NCBI GenBank assembly: GCA_031556725.1
Contig: JAVBSL010000010.1
Location: forward strand, 62,001-126,000
DNA from: UBA935 sp031556725
GTDB lineage: Bacteria > Bacillota > Clostridia > Lachnospirales > Lachnospiraceae
DNA: 64,000 bases
Reading direction: 5' to 3'
Position 1 is the stretch's first letter; the number at the start of each line of letters is the position of its first letter. Below, in pieces: positions 1 to 8,719 of the stretch. The position numbers were made by a program, and so were the translations under genes. A model generated the notes under the pieces. The model was not told the origin of the DNA. It saw only the letters and a list, made by a program, of their open reading frames with translations, and did not search any database.

Positions 1-480
1 ATAATTTACCGCTCCGCAAAACCAGTAAAAAGCTTCCACCCGGCCAACCATGCACTGAATCATCACGAAGAGTACAATCATGCTGATACAGTGGCAACGA
101 TACTTATCCATTTTCAACGCCTTCACCATAATCGCATGAAACAGGTAGATGGTTGAAAAACTAAGCATCCCCACCATAATCCAGGTAGTCAGACTATACC
201 ATTGCTCTCCAAAAACGCCCGGGTGAACAGACATAAAAAAGATGGAAGAAAAATAACCCATCCAATTAAAATAATCATCCACTGCCATCAGCACCGCCTG
301 CCAAATTACCGCAAAAACATTGTGGCTGGATACCCATGCATGCCTGCAGGTTTCACCGATGGAATAGTCATCTGCGCTTGGATAATTGTACCGCGCAATC
401 AAAAATAGCGGAATCAGACTGCCCACATATATAATTGTTAATAGGATACTCATTGATTTGGGTGTAAGCCATTTTTTCAT
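1..480 (-). CDS. DUF6056-like polytopic membrane protein, 3' end outside window
   Basis: Only the first 160 codons are visible; the frame is open to the window edge. The ATG at 478-480 follows AGGACGG at a 9-base spacing. The visible part has a hydrophobic segment at about residues 11-30, then an extracytoplasmic YPSADDYS motif (about 33-40) and two more hydrophobic stretches (about 95-115 and 135-155). An acidic DDY just after the first helix is typical of DUF6056 and related GT-C-like membrane proteins of polysaccharide loci, where the acidic pair is thought to serve catalysis. The function is unproven. It follows the aminotransferase gene by 17 bases and is probably co-transcribed with it. 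A decayed relative lies at about 18.6-19.0 kb. Confidence 0.75.
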   Translation of the reverse strand, partial: MKKWLTPKSMSILLTIIYVGSLIPLFLIARYNYPSADDYSIGETCRHAWVSSHNVFAVIWQAVLMAVDDYFNWMGYFSSIFFMSVHPGVFGEQWYSLTTWIMVGMLSFSTIYLFHAIMVKALKMDKYRCHCISMIVLFVMIQCMVGRVEAFYWFCGAVNY

Positions 481-497
481 AAATTAAATCCGTCCTG

Positions 498-1598
498 TTA
501 ATTTTCTTGATAATTATTACATGCCCTGATTACCATCTCTACCTCGTCGTCCGTCATTTCCGGAAACAGCGGCAGAGTAACGCAATGACTGGCCAGATAT
601 TCCGCATTGGGGCAGTCGCCCGCTTTATATCCTAACTCCGCATATGCCTTTTGTAAATGGCAGGGCACCGGATAATGCTTATTACACTCGATCCCCAGCT
701 TTTCCATGTAATCGATAAACTCATCCGGCCGTTTCACCGTTACCACAAACAGATGAAAAACCGGATCGGTATTGTCCGGATGGGTCTGCATGGTAAATAC
801 CGGATTCGTGATTCCCTGTAAGTACATCTCACCGATCTCCTGTCTTCTTCCGGTCCATTCAGGCAGATAGTTAAGACTTACGCTAAGCACTGCCCCCTGT
901 AACCCCTCCAGGCGCATATTATATCCCACCACATCATGGTAATAACGGGTCTTACAGCCCTGGTTTTTAAGAACATTTATATAATCGATATATTCCTTTT
1001 TATGAGCCGTTACACTGCCGCCCTCACCAAACGCATACAAATTTTTCCCGGGGTAAAAGCTGAAACACCCCATGTCTCCCAAGCCACCCACTTTTTTTCC
1101 TTCATATCGTGCACCGTGAGCCTGGGCACAGTCTTCCACAACAAACAAATTATACTTGTCTGCAATAGCCTTCACTTTGTTGTACTCAAAGGGCTGACCA
1201 TATAGATGAACTCCGATAATAGCCTTCGTTCTCGCTGTTATTTTTTCCTCGATTCGATCCGGGTCAATTTCCCATGTATCCGCTGTGCAATCCACAAATA
1301 CCGGAATTGCTCCGGTATAGGAAACCCCCCAGGCACTGGCAATATAAGTATTAGCCGGTACAATCACTTCGTCCCCGGTACCGATCCCTAACGCAAGCAT
1401 TGCACACTGCAAAGCAGAAGTTCCGTTATTCACTCCGGCAGCATAAGGCACCTCGCAGTAGCGGGCAAATTCCTCATCAAAGCGATCCGCAAAAGGACCG
1501 CCGGAAAAAGCAGTTTCTTCACATACCGCCTGAATGGCTTTCAAATATTCTTCTTTATGTTTTTGATAATCCCTGGTTAAATCAATTCTCTTAAGCAT
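498..1598 (-). CDS. DegT/DnrJ/EryC1 sugar aminotransferase, FdtB/QdtB-like
   Basis: PLP-dependent aminotransferase of the DegT family, predicted to put an amino group on a nucleotide-linked keto-sugar. The PLP lysine is in SFYPGKNLYAFGEGG (about residue 185), with VVEDCAQAHG before it carrying the aspartate that contacts the cofactor nitrogen. The FYPGKNL form of the lysine motif is shared with the protein at 27138-28247 and is typical of dTDP-3-keto-6-deoxyhexose aminotransferases (FdtB, QdtB). At 366 residues it has normal family length. The ATG at 1596-1598 is preferred over an in-frame TTG one codon upstream; GGAG motifs precede it. No ketoisomerase lies beside this copy, so its substrate is uncertain. 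Confidence 0.88.
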   Translation of the reverse strand: MLKRIDLTRDYQKHKEEYLKAIQAVCEETAFSGGPFADRFDEEFARYCEVPYAAGVNNGTSALQCAMLALGIGTGDEVIVPANTYIASAWGVSYTGAIPVFVDCTADTWEIDPDRIEEKITARTKAIIGVHLYGQPFEYNKVKAIADKYNLFVVEDCAQAHGARYEGKKVGGLGDMGCFSFYPGKNLYAFGEGGSVTAHKKEYIDYINVLKNQGCKTRYYHDVVGYNMRLEGLQGAVLSVSLNYLPEWTGRRQEIGEMYLQGITNPVFTMQTHPDNTDPVFHLFVVTVKRPDEFIDYMEKLGIECNKHYPVPCHLQKAYAELGYKAGDCPNAEYLASHCVTLPLFPEMTDDEVEMVIRACNNYQEN

Positions 1599-1617
1599 CA
1601 ATCTCCGTCTCCGTTTC

Positions 1618-3087
1618 TTAAAAAATCACCCAATATGCCGTATCACCTATAATAATCAGTTGTTCCTCCGGATTAAAATACTTCCAGTCTTTATCCTTAA
1701 AAAACTCCTCATATACAGCTTCATCCATATCCACCCGGTTAAAATGACCATCCGTAACAATATTCATCAAAGTAGCCGTAACCACGCCAAGAGCCCGCTC
1801 GTTAATCTGCTCTACTGCATAATCTACCTCTTCATAATGCACCGGGGCATCGATGTCCTTCACTACTGCCAAATTTTCCACGATAATCCCTGTCTCTCCC
1901 TGATATTCCAGAATCTCGTGATAAACCGCATTGGCATAAAGAATATCCAGTTGATTGCTTAACATATGTTCACTTACAATCATTTGCGCCCGTACCATGT
2001 GGATCAGCACATAGCCGATAATAATCACCGAAAATACTTTTCCAAGGACATCATTGGCTTCTGAAAGTGCTGCCAGCAACGTGATACTCATGGCTGTATA
2101 AAAAACAAACACCAATCTGGGATAGCAGAGTACCGCTGCACTCATAAACGGAATAATATAAATCATTATATTTACAGCCGCAATCAGTAAGGCCGAATAT
2201 ACCAACTGCCCCTTGTTCCGGATTACTGTATTCCGGCATATCAGCAAGATCGCAATTGCATAAATCAACAGGGTTAACCATCTAAAAGGTAACAGTGTCA
2301 TTCCGTCCCGCAGTATTGCTGTAAAATTCCCTGCAATCGCATTTAACTTATCCCCGAATCCACTTACCCCGGGGGTCTTTCGCAGCTCCGGAATCACACC
2401 TAACCACACCAGCACATTGCTGCTGAACATATTGATCATCGCCGGCACCATGGTACACACACCGCCGATGATCTCCGCAATAATTACTTTTTTAGTAATA
2501 ATTTTCCCATTCTCAAAATATATAAAACCGCTGACTAAGATAAGCCCAAATACCGCCGCCGTCTGATAATAGCAAACCGCACACAACATGATAACGAAGC
2601 TTGCTACATATCGTTTCTTCTTAAAAGAATATACACTCAATGCTCCCAGAAAATAGGCCAGTGCAAAGGCCAACGCACACTCGCAAAACATCAGCGGTTC
2701 CGCAAAGAGAACATTCACAAAAATAAGATTCGTGATGGCATAAAATCCTGCTTTGAAGTACCACGAATCATTGGGCAAATACTCTTCGAATATGCTCTGG
2801 ATAATACAGGTGGCCGCCGCCAGTATCAATAGACTGACCAAAATAGTAATTCCGGTATGATCGGTAGTACTTACGCCCAGTTTACTTAATAAAAAATCCG
2901 TAAGCGAGCACAAATAACGGGCATCTTCGATTTGGGTGAAGATATCTCCTTCCAGGTCCACCATATGCCACAATGTATCACAATTGAAACTTCTGCGGAG
3001 CATTCCTCCCCAGGTTACAATTAAAATAATAAAATTTATAAAGTATCGGTTCGCAAATCCTTGGTATTTTTTTATCAGCTCTACCAT
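1618..3087 (-). CDS. GtrII-like polytopic membrane glycosyltransferase
   Basis: A 489-residue protein with about ten hydrophobic segments and a short C-terminal soluble tail. The N-terminal helix is followed by an acidic, aromatic loop (DTLWHMVDLEGD), and there are LCEC/CYYQTAA-type helices like those of the two clearer GtrII-family proteins at 31096 and 43915. GtrII proteins transfer a sugar from polyprenyl phosphate to a growing glycan outside the membrane. The two GT2 genes immediately upstream (3099, 3850) could supply such donors. The family call is by resemblance of layout and tail, so the exact family is less certain than its role as a GT-C-like membrane protein. Confidence 0.6.
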   Translation of the reverse strand: MVELIKKYQGFANRYFINFIILIVTWGGMLRRSFNCDTLWHMVDLEGDIFTQIEDARYLCSLTDFLLSKLGVSTTDHTGITILVSLLILAAATCIIQSIFEEYLPNDSWYFKAGFYAITNLIFVNVLFAEPLMFCECALAFALAYFLGALSVYSFKKKRYVASFVIMLCAVCYYQTAAVFGLILVSGFIYFENGKIITKKVIIAEIIGGVCTMVPAMINMFSSNVLVWLGVIPELRKTPGVSGFGDKLNAIAGNFTAILRDGMTLLPFRWLTLLIYAIAILLICRNTVIRNKGQLVYSALLIAAVNIMIYIIPFMSAAVLCYPRLVFVFYTAMSITLLAALSEANDVLGKVFSVIIIGYVLIHMVRAQMIVSEHMLSNQLDILYANAVYHEILEYQGETGIIVENLAVVKDIDAPVHYEEVDYAVEQINERALGVVTATLMNIVTDGHFNRVDMDEAVYEEFFKDKDWKYFNPEEQLIIIGDTAYWVIF

Positions 3088-3098
3088 TTCTTCAGCCT

Positions 3099-3830
3099 TT
3101 ACCCCTTCTGCCTGTCTTCATTCCGAAACACTCTATATAAACGCCATATCTGCGAAGTATAATTTGTTATCGTCTTCCACATTTTTACGGTTGTATTCGG
3201 TTCGTCTTCCCACTCAACCGGCAGATCCAGTATTTTTATCCCGGTTCGTTCCGCTCTGAGCAAAAATTCAACCGTATAGAACCAGCCGTTATCATTTCCG
3301 GATTGGGCTACCAATTGCCGGGCCGTTTGTTTTCTTAAAAAAGTAAAGCCACAGAGGGCATCAGTTGACTGCATTTTCAAAATGCCCTTCAGTAAAATAA
3401 GCAAGCCCTGTGAGGTTATTTGGCGATACCATTTCCGGCCTCTGGTTTCCGACTCTTTACTGAAACGGGTTCCGTTAATATATGCAATCTCCGGATGGCT
3501 CTCAAAAATATCCATGGCCTGTCCTAAATATTTGATATCGGTAGATAAATCTATATCCATATAGCCGACAATATCACTTTCATTTAACTCGATTCCCTTA
3601 CGAAAGGCAACACCTACACCCTTAGCTCCTACGCTTACATACTTTACTTCTTCATATTTTTCACTGAGGGCCCTTCCGATTTCGGGGGTCTCATCTTCAG
3701 ACCCATTATCCATTATTAGAATCTGATATGGAATTTTGCTGTTTTCCCTCATAAAATCAACTGTGGTTTCAATGCCCTTTGCTAAACGCAGCCGCTCATT
3801 CAATACCGGAAATAAAATTGTGATACTCAT
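3099..3830 (-). CDS. GT2 glycosyltransferase, dolichyl/polyprenyl-phosphate sugar synthase-like
   Basis: A 243-residue GT-A enzyme. It opens with SITILFPVLNE, then has DNGSEDET for nucleotide binding and YMDIDLSTD carrying the metal-binding DxD. The C-terminal half (TDALCGFTFLRK, then FYTVEFLLRAE) matches the ALG5/DPM1-like branch that makes polyprenyl-phosphate hexose. No transmembrane anchor is apparent. An upstream in-frame ATG at 3860 would overlap the preceding gene by 11 bases and lacks a ribosome binding site. The ATG at 3828-3830 has GAAGGG nine bases before it and is preferred. Likely donor synthase for the GtrII-like protein that follows. Confidence 0.82.
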   Translation of the reverse strand: MSITILFPVLNERLRLAKGIETTVDFMRENSKIPYQILIMDNGSEDETPEIGRALSEKYEEVKYVSVGAKGVGVAFRKGIELNESDIVGYMDIDLSTDIKYLGQAMDIFESHPEIAYINGTRFSKESETRGRKWYRQITSQGLLILLKGILKMQSTDALCGFTFLRKQTARQLVAQSGNDNGWFYTVEFLLRAERTGIKILDLPVEWEDEPNTTVKMWKTITNYTSQIWRLYRVFRNEDRQKG

Positions 3831-3849
3831 ATCCTTCTTCCCTTCGGTA

Positions 3850-4797
3850 CTACTTATCATTTATTTTCTCTATATTTTCAATTAAATATCGCTGATTCTT
3901 AAAAATCAGGTTCAGCATAACCGACAGGAATTTCAATATAATCGTCAGCAGACTAAACACACCCATAAAGCCAAAGGCCATAAATCCCATGGTGGATACC
4001 CACCCTTCGATGGGCTTGCTTTGGGTATTGAAAAAATCAAGTATAATATAAAAAGCCACTGCTAATGTAATTACCAAAAACAAACAGCTGAGGATCAGAG
4101 CCGCCCGCTCGATTGCATTGGTAAAATAAATAAAAGAATCAAGTGCCAGGCTTGTCCGCTCTAATCTTTTTCCTTTTTTCCTTTTATTCTTTTCCGAAAA
4201 AGCTGCTTTATAGTAAATCATATCTGTTTTCAGCCCGCAATTCCGGTATACTGCCTTGCGGTAAGGGATGAACTGACCGATTGACTTCACCCGGTTAATG
4301 GCACGGCGGGAAATAATCCGAAATGTTTCCGGACCGATCTTGCCTTTTGCCCGGCTGGTCCGGTTATATAATGCATAAAACAATCTGGAAGTAAAACGAT
4401 TCCTGTCCCGGCATCCCGCCGATACGATATCATATCCCTGAAGCAGTCTTTGATATAAGGTTAGCAGCAGTTCCGGTTCATATGCGACACGTACCTCATC
4501 AAATTCATATACGATATCCCCAATCGATAAATCCCGCCCGGCATTCATCGACGTTTCCAATCCCTGATAATAACTCATGTGAATAACGGCGGTTGCCGCG
4601 CCGATGGCTTTTCCTTCCAGATACGCCTTTAACCGCTCAACAGTTTCGTCTGTACAGCCGTCATCAACGCAGATCAGCTCATATTTACTAAAATGCTCCG
4701 CGCAAAATAATACCACAGCATCCAAAAAACCTTCTATCCGATTCTCATCATTATGCATATAAACTACTAATGAAATAAATTTATTTTCTTTGTTCAT
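3850..4797 (-). CDS. Membrane-anchored GT2, GtrB/ArnC-like polyprenyl-phosphate glycosyltransferase
   Basis: A 315-residue protein with an N-terminal GT-A domain (LVVYMHNDENR, then CVDDGCTDET) and two C-terminal transmembrane helices (about residues 225-250 and 260-290) followed by a basic tail. This is the layout of undecaprenyl-phosphate sugar synthases. The segment expected to carry the DxD reads VYEFDEVRVAYEPE instead of the usual LDADLQDPPE, so the metal site is altered and activity is uncertain. The start has GGGAG at about 8 bases. It ends inside the intergenic stretch that holds the ribosome binding site of the next gene. Confidence 0.8.
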   Translation of the reverse strand: MNKENKFISLVVYMHNDENRIEGFLDAVVLFCAEHFSKYELICVDDGCTDETVERLKAYLEGKAIGAATAVIHMSYYQGLETSMNAGRDLSIGDIVYEFDEVRVAYEPELLLTLYQRLLQGYDIVSAGCRDRNRFTSRLFYALYNRTSRAKGKIGPETFRIISRRAINRVKSIGQFIPYRKAVYRNCGLKTDMIYYKAAFSEKNKRKKGKRLERTSLALDSFIYFTNAIERAALILSCLFLVITLAVAFYIILDFFNTQSKPIEGWVSTMGFMAFGFMGVFSLLTIILKFLSVMLNLIFKNQRYLIENIEKINDK

Positions 4798-4799
4798 CC

Positions 4800-5930
4800 T
4801 TACACTCCCTGTAAATAATCATCCAAATCATAAACCGTATTAATCTTTCCCGATAATACACTGACAAAGGTAGGATTGGTTGATGCTGTCTTGATTGCCG
4901 TTGGACGCGAATCATCCACCTCCGAGGATTTTAAGATGGGCTTCATGGAAAAAAGTGAATCCACGTATTGATAAGCGTACTCGTTCTTCATATATTTATC
5001 TGCCAGATGAGACATGTAAGGCCAGGCGGAATCCGGCTTATTTTGGCAGGTATTGCAGTTAAGCAGTTGTTCCGGGCTGCAGTCAACGCCACTCTGACAC
5101 TTAAACTTCGGCAGTCCCTCGTAAGAGGTCACATGGGGCGTAAACGTCACTGATGTCAGCGAATGATAGCCGGTTTTTCCAAAGGGCATAATCGAGAAAA
5201 AAGGACCATCCATAATTGTCAGTCCCACCTCTTTTAAACATTCAGAAGGCTGGCATAAAATAATTTCACATAATTCATATTTGATATCAAAAGGTTCCGC
5301 CTTAACACCTTCCAGCTTAGACAATACCTGATTGGTTGAGGCATATGTGGCGTTTAAAATAAATGCCGAGGAAACCGTCTCACCGCCGGATAATATTACA
5401 TCATACTCTTTTTCACCTTTGATTATCTTTGTAATGTCCACGCCAAAGGCAAGACTCACATTATCCAAATCAGAAAGCTGTTCTCTATAATAATTCTGCA
5501 GTATTTTCGCGTCATAAGTATATTCCCTGGTTAAATAAGCTCCCTCGCACATACCTTCTTTGAAATAACGTCCAACCGGAATCTCCTCACAGGGTATATT
5601 GGCGGCCCGGCAAAATTCTTTAAACTGCACGCCGCTGGTCCATGAGAATTCCTGTGATATGGCATAAACCTGCTCAAAATCCTGATGTATACAAAATCCA
5701 AAATCCTCAACAAAACGATTAAAGTAATCGGCTGACTTCACTGCTGTGGTTAAGCTTCGGGGATAGTGATATCCCATATGCACCCTGGCCTGATTGATGT
5801 AAGTGGCTCTGCCGAAAGAATCCATATCCTTTTCCAACACTAATACGCGCTCTCCCCGCTTCCCGCAGTAAAGCGCCGCATATAGCCCATATAAGCCGGC
5901 TCCTATCACAATTCTGTCATACTTCTTCAT
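4800..5930 (-). CDS. FAD-dependent oxidoreductase (DAO-like)
   Basis: A 376-residue flavoprotein with an N-terminal dinucleotide-binding motif (VIGAGLYGLYAAL) and the second FAD contact VLVLEKD about 20 residues on. The rest resembles the D-amino-acid-oxidase-like superfamily, with a conserved HMGYHYPRS segment near residue 50. No substrate is evident. It sits between GT-C and GT2 genes with tight spacing (AAAGGA ribosome binding site, 3 bases to the next gene), so it probably acts on a sugar, a sugar nucleotide or a lipid-linked intermediate. UDP-galactopyranose mutase, another flavoprotein of glycan loci, was considered, but its characteristic sequence is not seen. Confidence 0.75.
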   Translation of the reverse strand: MKKYDRIVIGAGLYGLYAALYCGKRGERVLVLEKDMDSFGRATYINQARVHMGYHYPRSLTTAVKSADYFNRFVEDFGFCIHQDFEQVYAISQEFSWTSGVQFKEFCRAANIPCEEIPVGRYFKEGMCEGAYLTREYTYDAKILQNYYREQLSDLDNVSLAFGVDITKIIKGEKEYDVILSGGETVSSAFILNATYASTNQVLSKLEGVKAEPFDIKYELCEIILCQPSECLKEVGLTIMDGPFFSIMPFGKTGYHSLTSVTFTPHVTSYEGLPKFKCQSGVDCSPEQLLNCNTCQNKPDSAWPYMSHLADKYMKNEYAYQYVDSLFSMKPILKSSEVDDSRPTAIKTASTNPTFVSVLSGKINTVYDLDDYLQGV

Positions 5931-7089
5931 TTTGTGTTTCCTTTATCTTGTTTACCAAGTCATAAGTTGCATATCCGTAAGCAATCATATGGAAAATCGT
6001 CAAAACGGTAAATGAAACATTTCCCTGTACAAACAAATAATTACTGTAAAGCACGATTGATATTAAATTCAAAGTAACGGCAATCCACAGTTTTTTCCAG
6101 TCTGTTGCCAGATAGAACGCGGTAGCTAACAGCACCACTGCATAGTTATAACGCTCATGCATCCCCGGTAAAAACATCGTACAGGTCCAAATACACCATA
6201 ATGCGATATAGACAATATTGCTGCGGCTTAATCTTTTTATATAACCTTGCAAAAAGATTGCAAAGAATATAAAAATACACATGGTAATTACCGTAAATGG
6301 CATACTTAATGCCGGATAGTCACTTAGCCCAAATCCATATAAATTGGGAAAGTTTATGGTCATGGCATCATATCCCTTATGATTCATTTGGCGATAATAG
6401 GTTCCATATACATTGGTAATTCTTCGTCCTGCCAGTACTGCCGGTATCCCGGCTATCAGGTACATTAACGGTATGGCAAAAAAATGAATGATACTTAAGT
6501 TCTTTTTTCGCCCTATATATAATATCACAAATAACGGGAAAAGAAAAACCGCCTGCAGCTTAAAGCAAAAAGCAATTCCCAGGAAAATCAATGAAGTCCG
6601 GTATTTTTCCTTTAATACATAGTAAAGGGTAATGATCATAAAGCATACATAGATACTGTCACATTGCTTCCACAAGCCGCTGTTCAAAAAAGTAATCGGA
6701 AGGAAAAGCGAAACTACACCGGCAATAATCGCTTTATATCCATGATCTTTTAAAATCATGTTTACAATTTTATAAATATAAAAAGCAGAAATATAATCAC
6801 ATAAGCAGGAAACCAGCGAAACCATTACCCAGGGCTTCCATGGCAAATAAGAGATCAATGCCAGAAATAAATTATAAGGAACGTAATAATCTCCCACCTG
6901 CTCGGCCAGGCCTGCCAGACCATTGGCCTGGTAATATTCAAACCAGGGGACAATACAATCATTATAGTCCGCCGACAGCACACAAATCGGCGCAACATGA
7001 TAACGGATTACAGCTGATGCTCCAATTAGTATAATGATGCCGATGTGAAACAAATATTGATCAATTATTTGATGAATTTTCTCTTCCAA
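5917..7089 (-). CDS. GT-C mannosyltransferase-like membrane protein (Gpi18/GT87-type)
   Basis: About 390 residues with some ten transmembrane segments. The first periplasmic loop holds SADYNDCIVPWFEYY, the acidic-aromatic signature of PIG-M/Gpi18-type GT-C enzymes, followed by NSGLWKQCDSIY and CFKLQAVFLFP. Such enzymes use polyprenyl-phosphate sugars. The start is taken as TTG at 7087-7089, because GGAGG at 7098-7102 lies eight bases before it. An ATG at 7102-7104 would place that site inside the coding region and has none of its own. The start lies within the end of the upstream GT39-like gene, and the gene overlaps the next by 14 bases. Confidence 0.78.
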   Translation of the reverse strand: MEEKIHQIIDQYLFHIGIIILIGASAVIRYHVAPICVLSADYNDCIVPWFEYYQANGLAGLAEQVGDYYVPYNLFLALISYLPWKPWVMVSLVSCLCDYISAFYIYKIVNMILKDHGYKAIIAGVVSLFLPITFLNSGLWKQCDSIYVCFMIITLYYVLKEKYRTSLIFLGIAFCFKLQAVFLFPLFVILYIGRKKNLSIIHFFAIPLMYLIAGIPAVLAGRRITNVYGTYYRQMNHKGYDAMTINFPNLYGFGLSDYPALSMPFTVITMCIFIFFAIFLQGYIKRLSRSNIVYIALWCIWTCTMFLPGMHERYNYAVVLLATAFYLATDWKKLWIAVTLNLISIVLYSNYLFVQGNVSFTVLTIFHMIAYGYATYDLVNKIKETQNEEV

Positions 7090-8701
7090 GGTTTTTACCT
7101 CCATAATATTTTAAAGGAATTACAACACAAAATTGCTTATATTGCTCTATGTGAAACAGCTCTTCCGAAAATAGTGGAATATCTTCCATATTTATCAAAT
7201 AAACCGCATCCAGTTCTGCATTTATCTCCAGATCGGATGCACGCACATATTGATATTGCTCACAATAAGGATTCAGTTCTTTTCCCCCTGACCAATTGGT
7301 TTTTTCCATAAAATATGCGCTATCCAAATCATGAATATAAACAGTGTCTATCTCACTGACATCTATCGAAGACTGAGTTTGTGAACCGGGAGTTATATAA
7401 TATACTTCACATTCATGCTGTGCTGTATCACGCAGTGCCTGCGTAAAATTATAGCTAAATGTCTCCCAACTGTCAAAACTTTCCGCATAATCCGTAAAAT
7501 ATTCTCTCACATAAATGACACTTAGTAAAGTAAGCAGCCCTATCACTGCACCGTAAGCCCATTTGGAATGCTGGTAGATCCAGTAGATACCAAAGGCAAT
7601 GAAGATAATTTGGGCATAGTGAAACAAATTAATCCGATTTACATTTACCTCCTTCGTAATAAACCCGGAGAATAATGCCACCAATGCGTAAATGCTCACC
7701 AAAACATATCCGCTCTTTTTCCCAATATCCTTTTCCCTACGCAAAACCGCTATGAATGCATAAATCCCCAGCGCAAAAAATGGTATCATACATAAGAACA
7801 TTGTACCGTATTGCGGAATTCCATCCCAAAGGATATCTAATTTTTGCCGCAGAATCAAATTAATGACTGCTTTACTGTTAATAATTAACTGCTCCCATTT
7901 ATTATCCGCAAAAAACAAGATATCTTGAGAGCGAACGCTTTCCGCAAAATAAGGCATAGTAATAATCGGTGTTTCAATTGTTTGAAGCTTAAATGTATTG
8001 ATAAACATTGTAATAAAAAGCGGCAGGGAAACTCCCGCATAAACAGCAGCAGACAACAATAATTGTTTCCACTTTATCTGCTTGTTTATCAGCAGCCACC
8101 CACCGGAAATCAGCAGAAAAACCGGTACTGTATATAACGAGATTCCATAGCTGTAATGACATAGGGCAAAGAAAATCATGGAAATATATAAGTAACGGCT
8201 TTTTCGCAGTCCCTTTTGCAAAAAATAAAATCCGATCATAAATACGTGCGGGAATAAGTTGGCATCCAGAGCCCATCTGCTCTGGGCAAAATGCCATGGA
8301 TTAAAGCTTGTAATAATCAGCACGATTAATCCAACTCTTTTGCCAAATAAATCTCTTGCTGTAAGATATAGAAATATCATTCCAATCATACTGATTAATA
8401 CCATGGGAAGATGCAATGTAAAATCCGAAATACCGCCCACTTTAAAGAACGGAATCAGTATATAATCAAGCAAAGCACTCTGCTGCCCATAACCCCAGGC
8501 CTTCATATGCACCGGCCACTTTATTCCAAAGTGATCTGTCCCTAGCGTCAATAGGGCTTTCGCATCTATTGCCGACATCGCCGAATCCTGGTTAATCGCT
8601 CCCGGCACTATTCCAAGCCGAAATACTCTAAAAAAACAGGCAAGTAAAATAATGATCCCGGCAATGAAATATTCATATTTATTCTTCCTTGCTAAACTCA
8701 T
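7061..8701 (-). CDS. GT39/ArnT-like GT-C glycosyltransferase, copy 2
   Basis: A 546-residue membrane protein with about eleven hydrophobic segments and a soluble C-terminal region of about 120 residues. The first outside loop carries NQDSAMSAIDAKALLTLGTD, with the catalytic-type acidic residue after helix 1. Further on are FNPWHFAQSRWALDANLFPH and HYSYGISLYTVPVF, as in PMT/ArnT-like transferases that use lipid-phosphate sugars. It is clearly homologous over its whole length to the upstream neighbour at 8720-10444, so the two are a tandem duplication. AGGAG precedes the ATG. Acceptor and sugar are unknown. Confidence 0.82.
   Translation of the reverse strand: MSLARKNKYEYFIAGIIILLACFFRVFRLGIVPGAINQDSAMSAIDAKALLTLGTDHFGIKWPVHMKAWGYGQQSALLDYILIPFFKVGGISDFTLHLPMVLISMIGMIFLYLTARDLFGKRVGLIVLIITSFNPWHFAQSRWALDANLFPHVFMIGFYFLQKGLRKSRYLYISMIFFALCHYSYGISLYTVPVFLLISGGWLLINKQIKWKQLLLSAAVYAGVSLPLFITMFINTFKLQTIETPIITMPYFAESVRSQDILFFADNKWEQLIINSKAVINLILRQKLDILWDGIPQYGTMFLCMIPFFALGIYAFIAVLRREKDIGKKSGYVLVSIYALVALFSGFITKEVNVNRINLFHYAQIIFIAFGIYWIYQHSKWAYGAVIGLLTLLSVIYVREYFTDYAESFDSWETFSYNFTQALRDTAQHECEVYYITPGSQTQSSIDVSEIDTVYIHDLDSAYFMEKTNWSGGKELNPYCEQYQYVRASDLEINAELDAVYLINMEDIPLFSEELFHIEQYKQFCVVIPLKYYGGKNLGRENSSNN
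7098..7102 (-). promoter_or_regulatory. GGAGG ribosome binding site deciding a TTG start
   Basis: On the minus strand GGAGG is followed by eight bases and then TTG (7087-7089). It lies inside the coding end of the upstream gene and overlaps the G of an in-frame ATG, which is why the ATG is unlikely to be used. Confidence 0.6.
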
Positions 8702-8719
8702 TCGTTTGTCTCCTACAAT

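Noticed and set aside
4800..5930. UDP-galactopyranose mutase
   Set aside because: A flavoprotein in a glycan locus invites this call, but the N-terminal and middle motifs fit the DAO-like group and no mutase signature was recognised.
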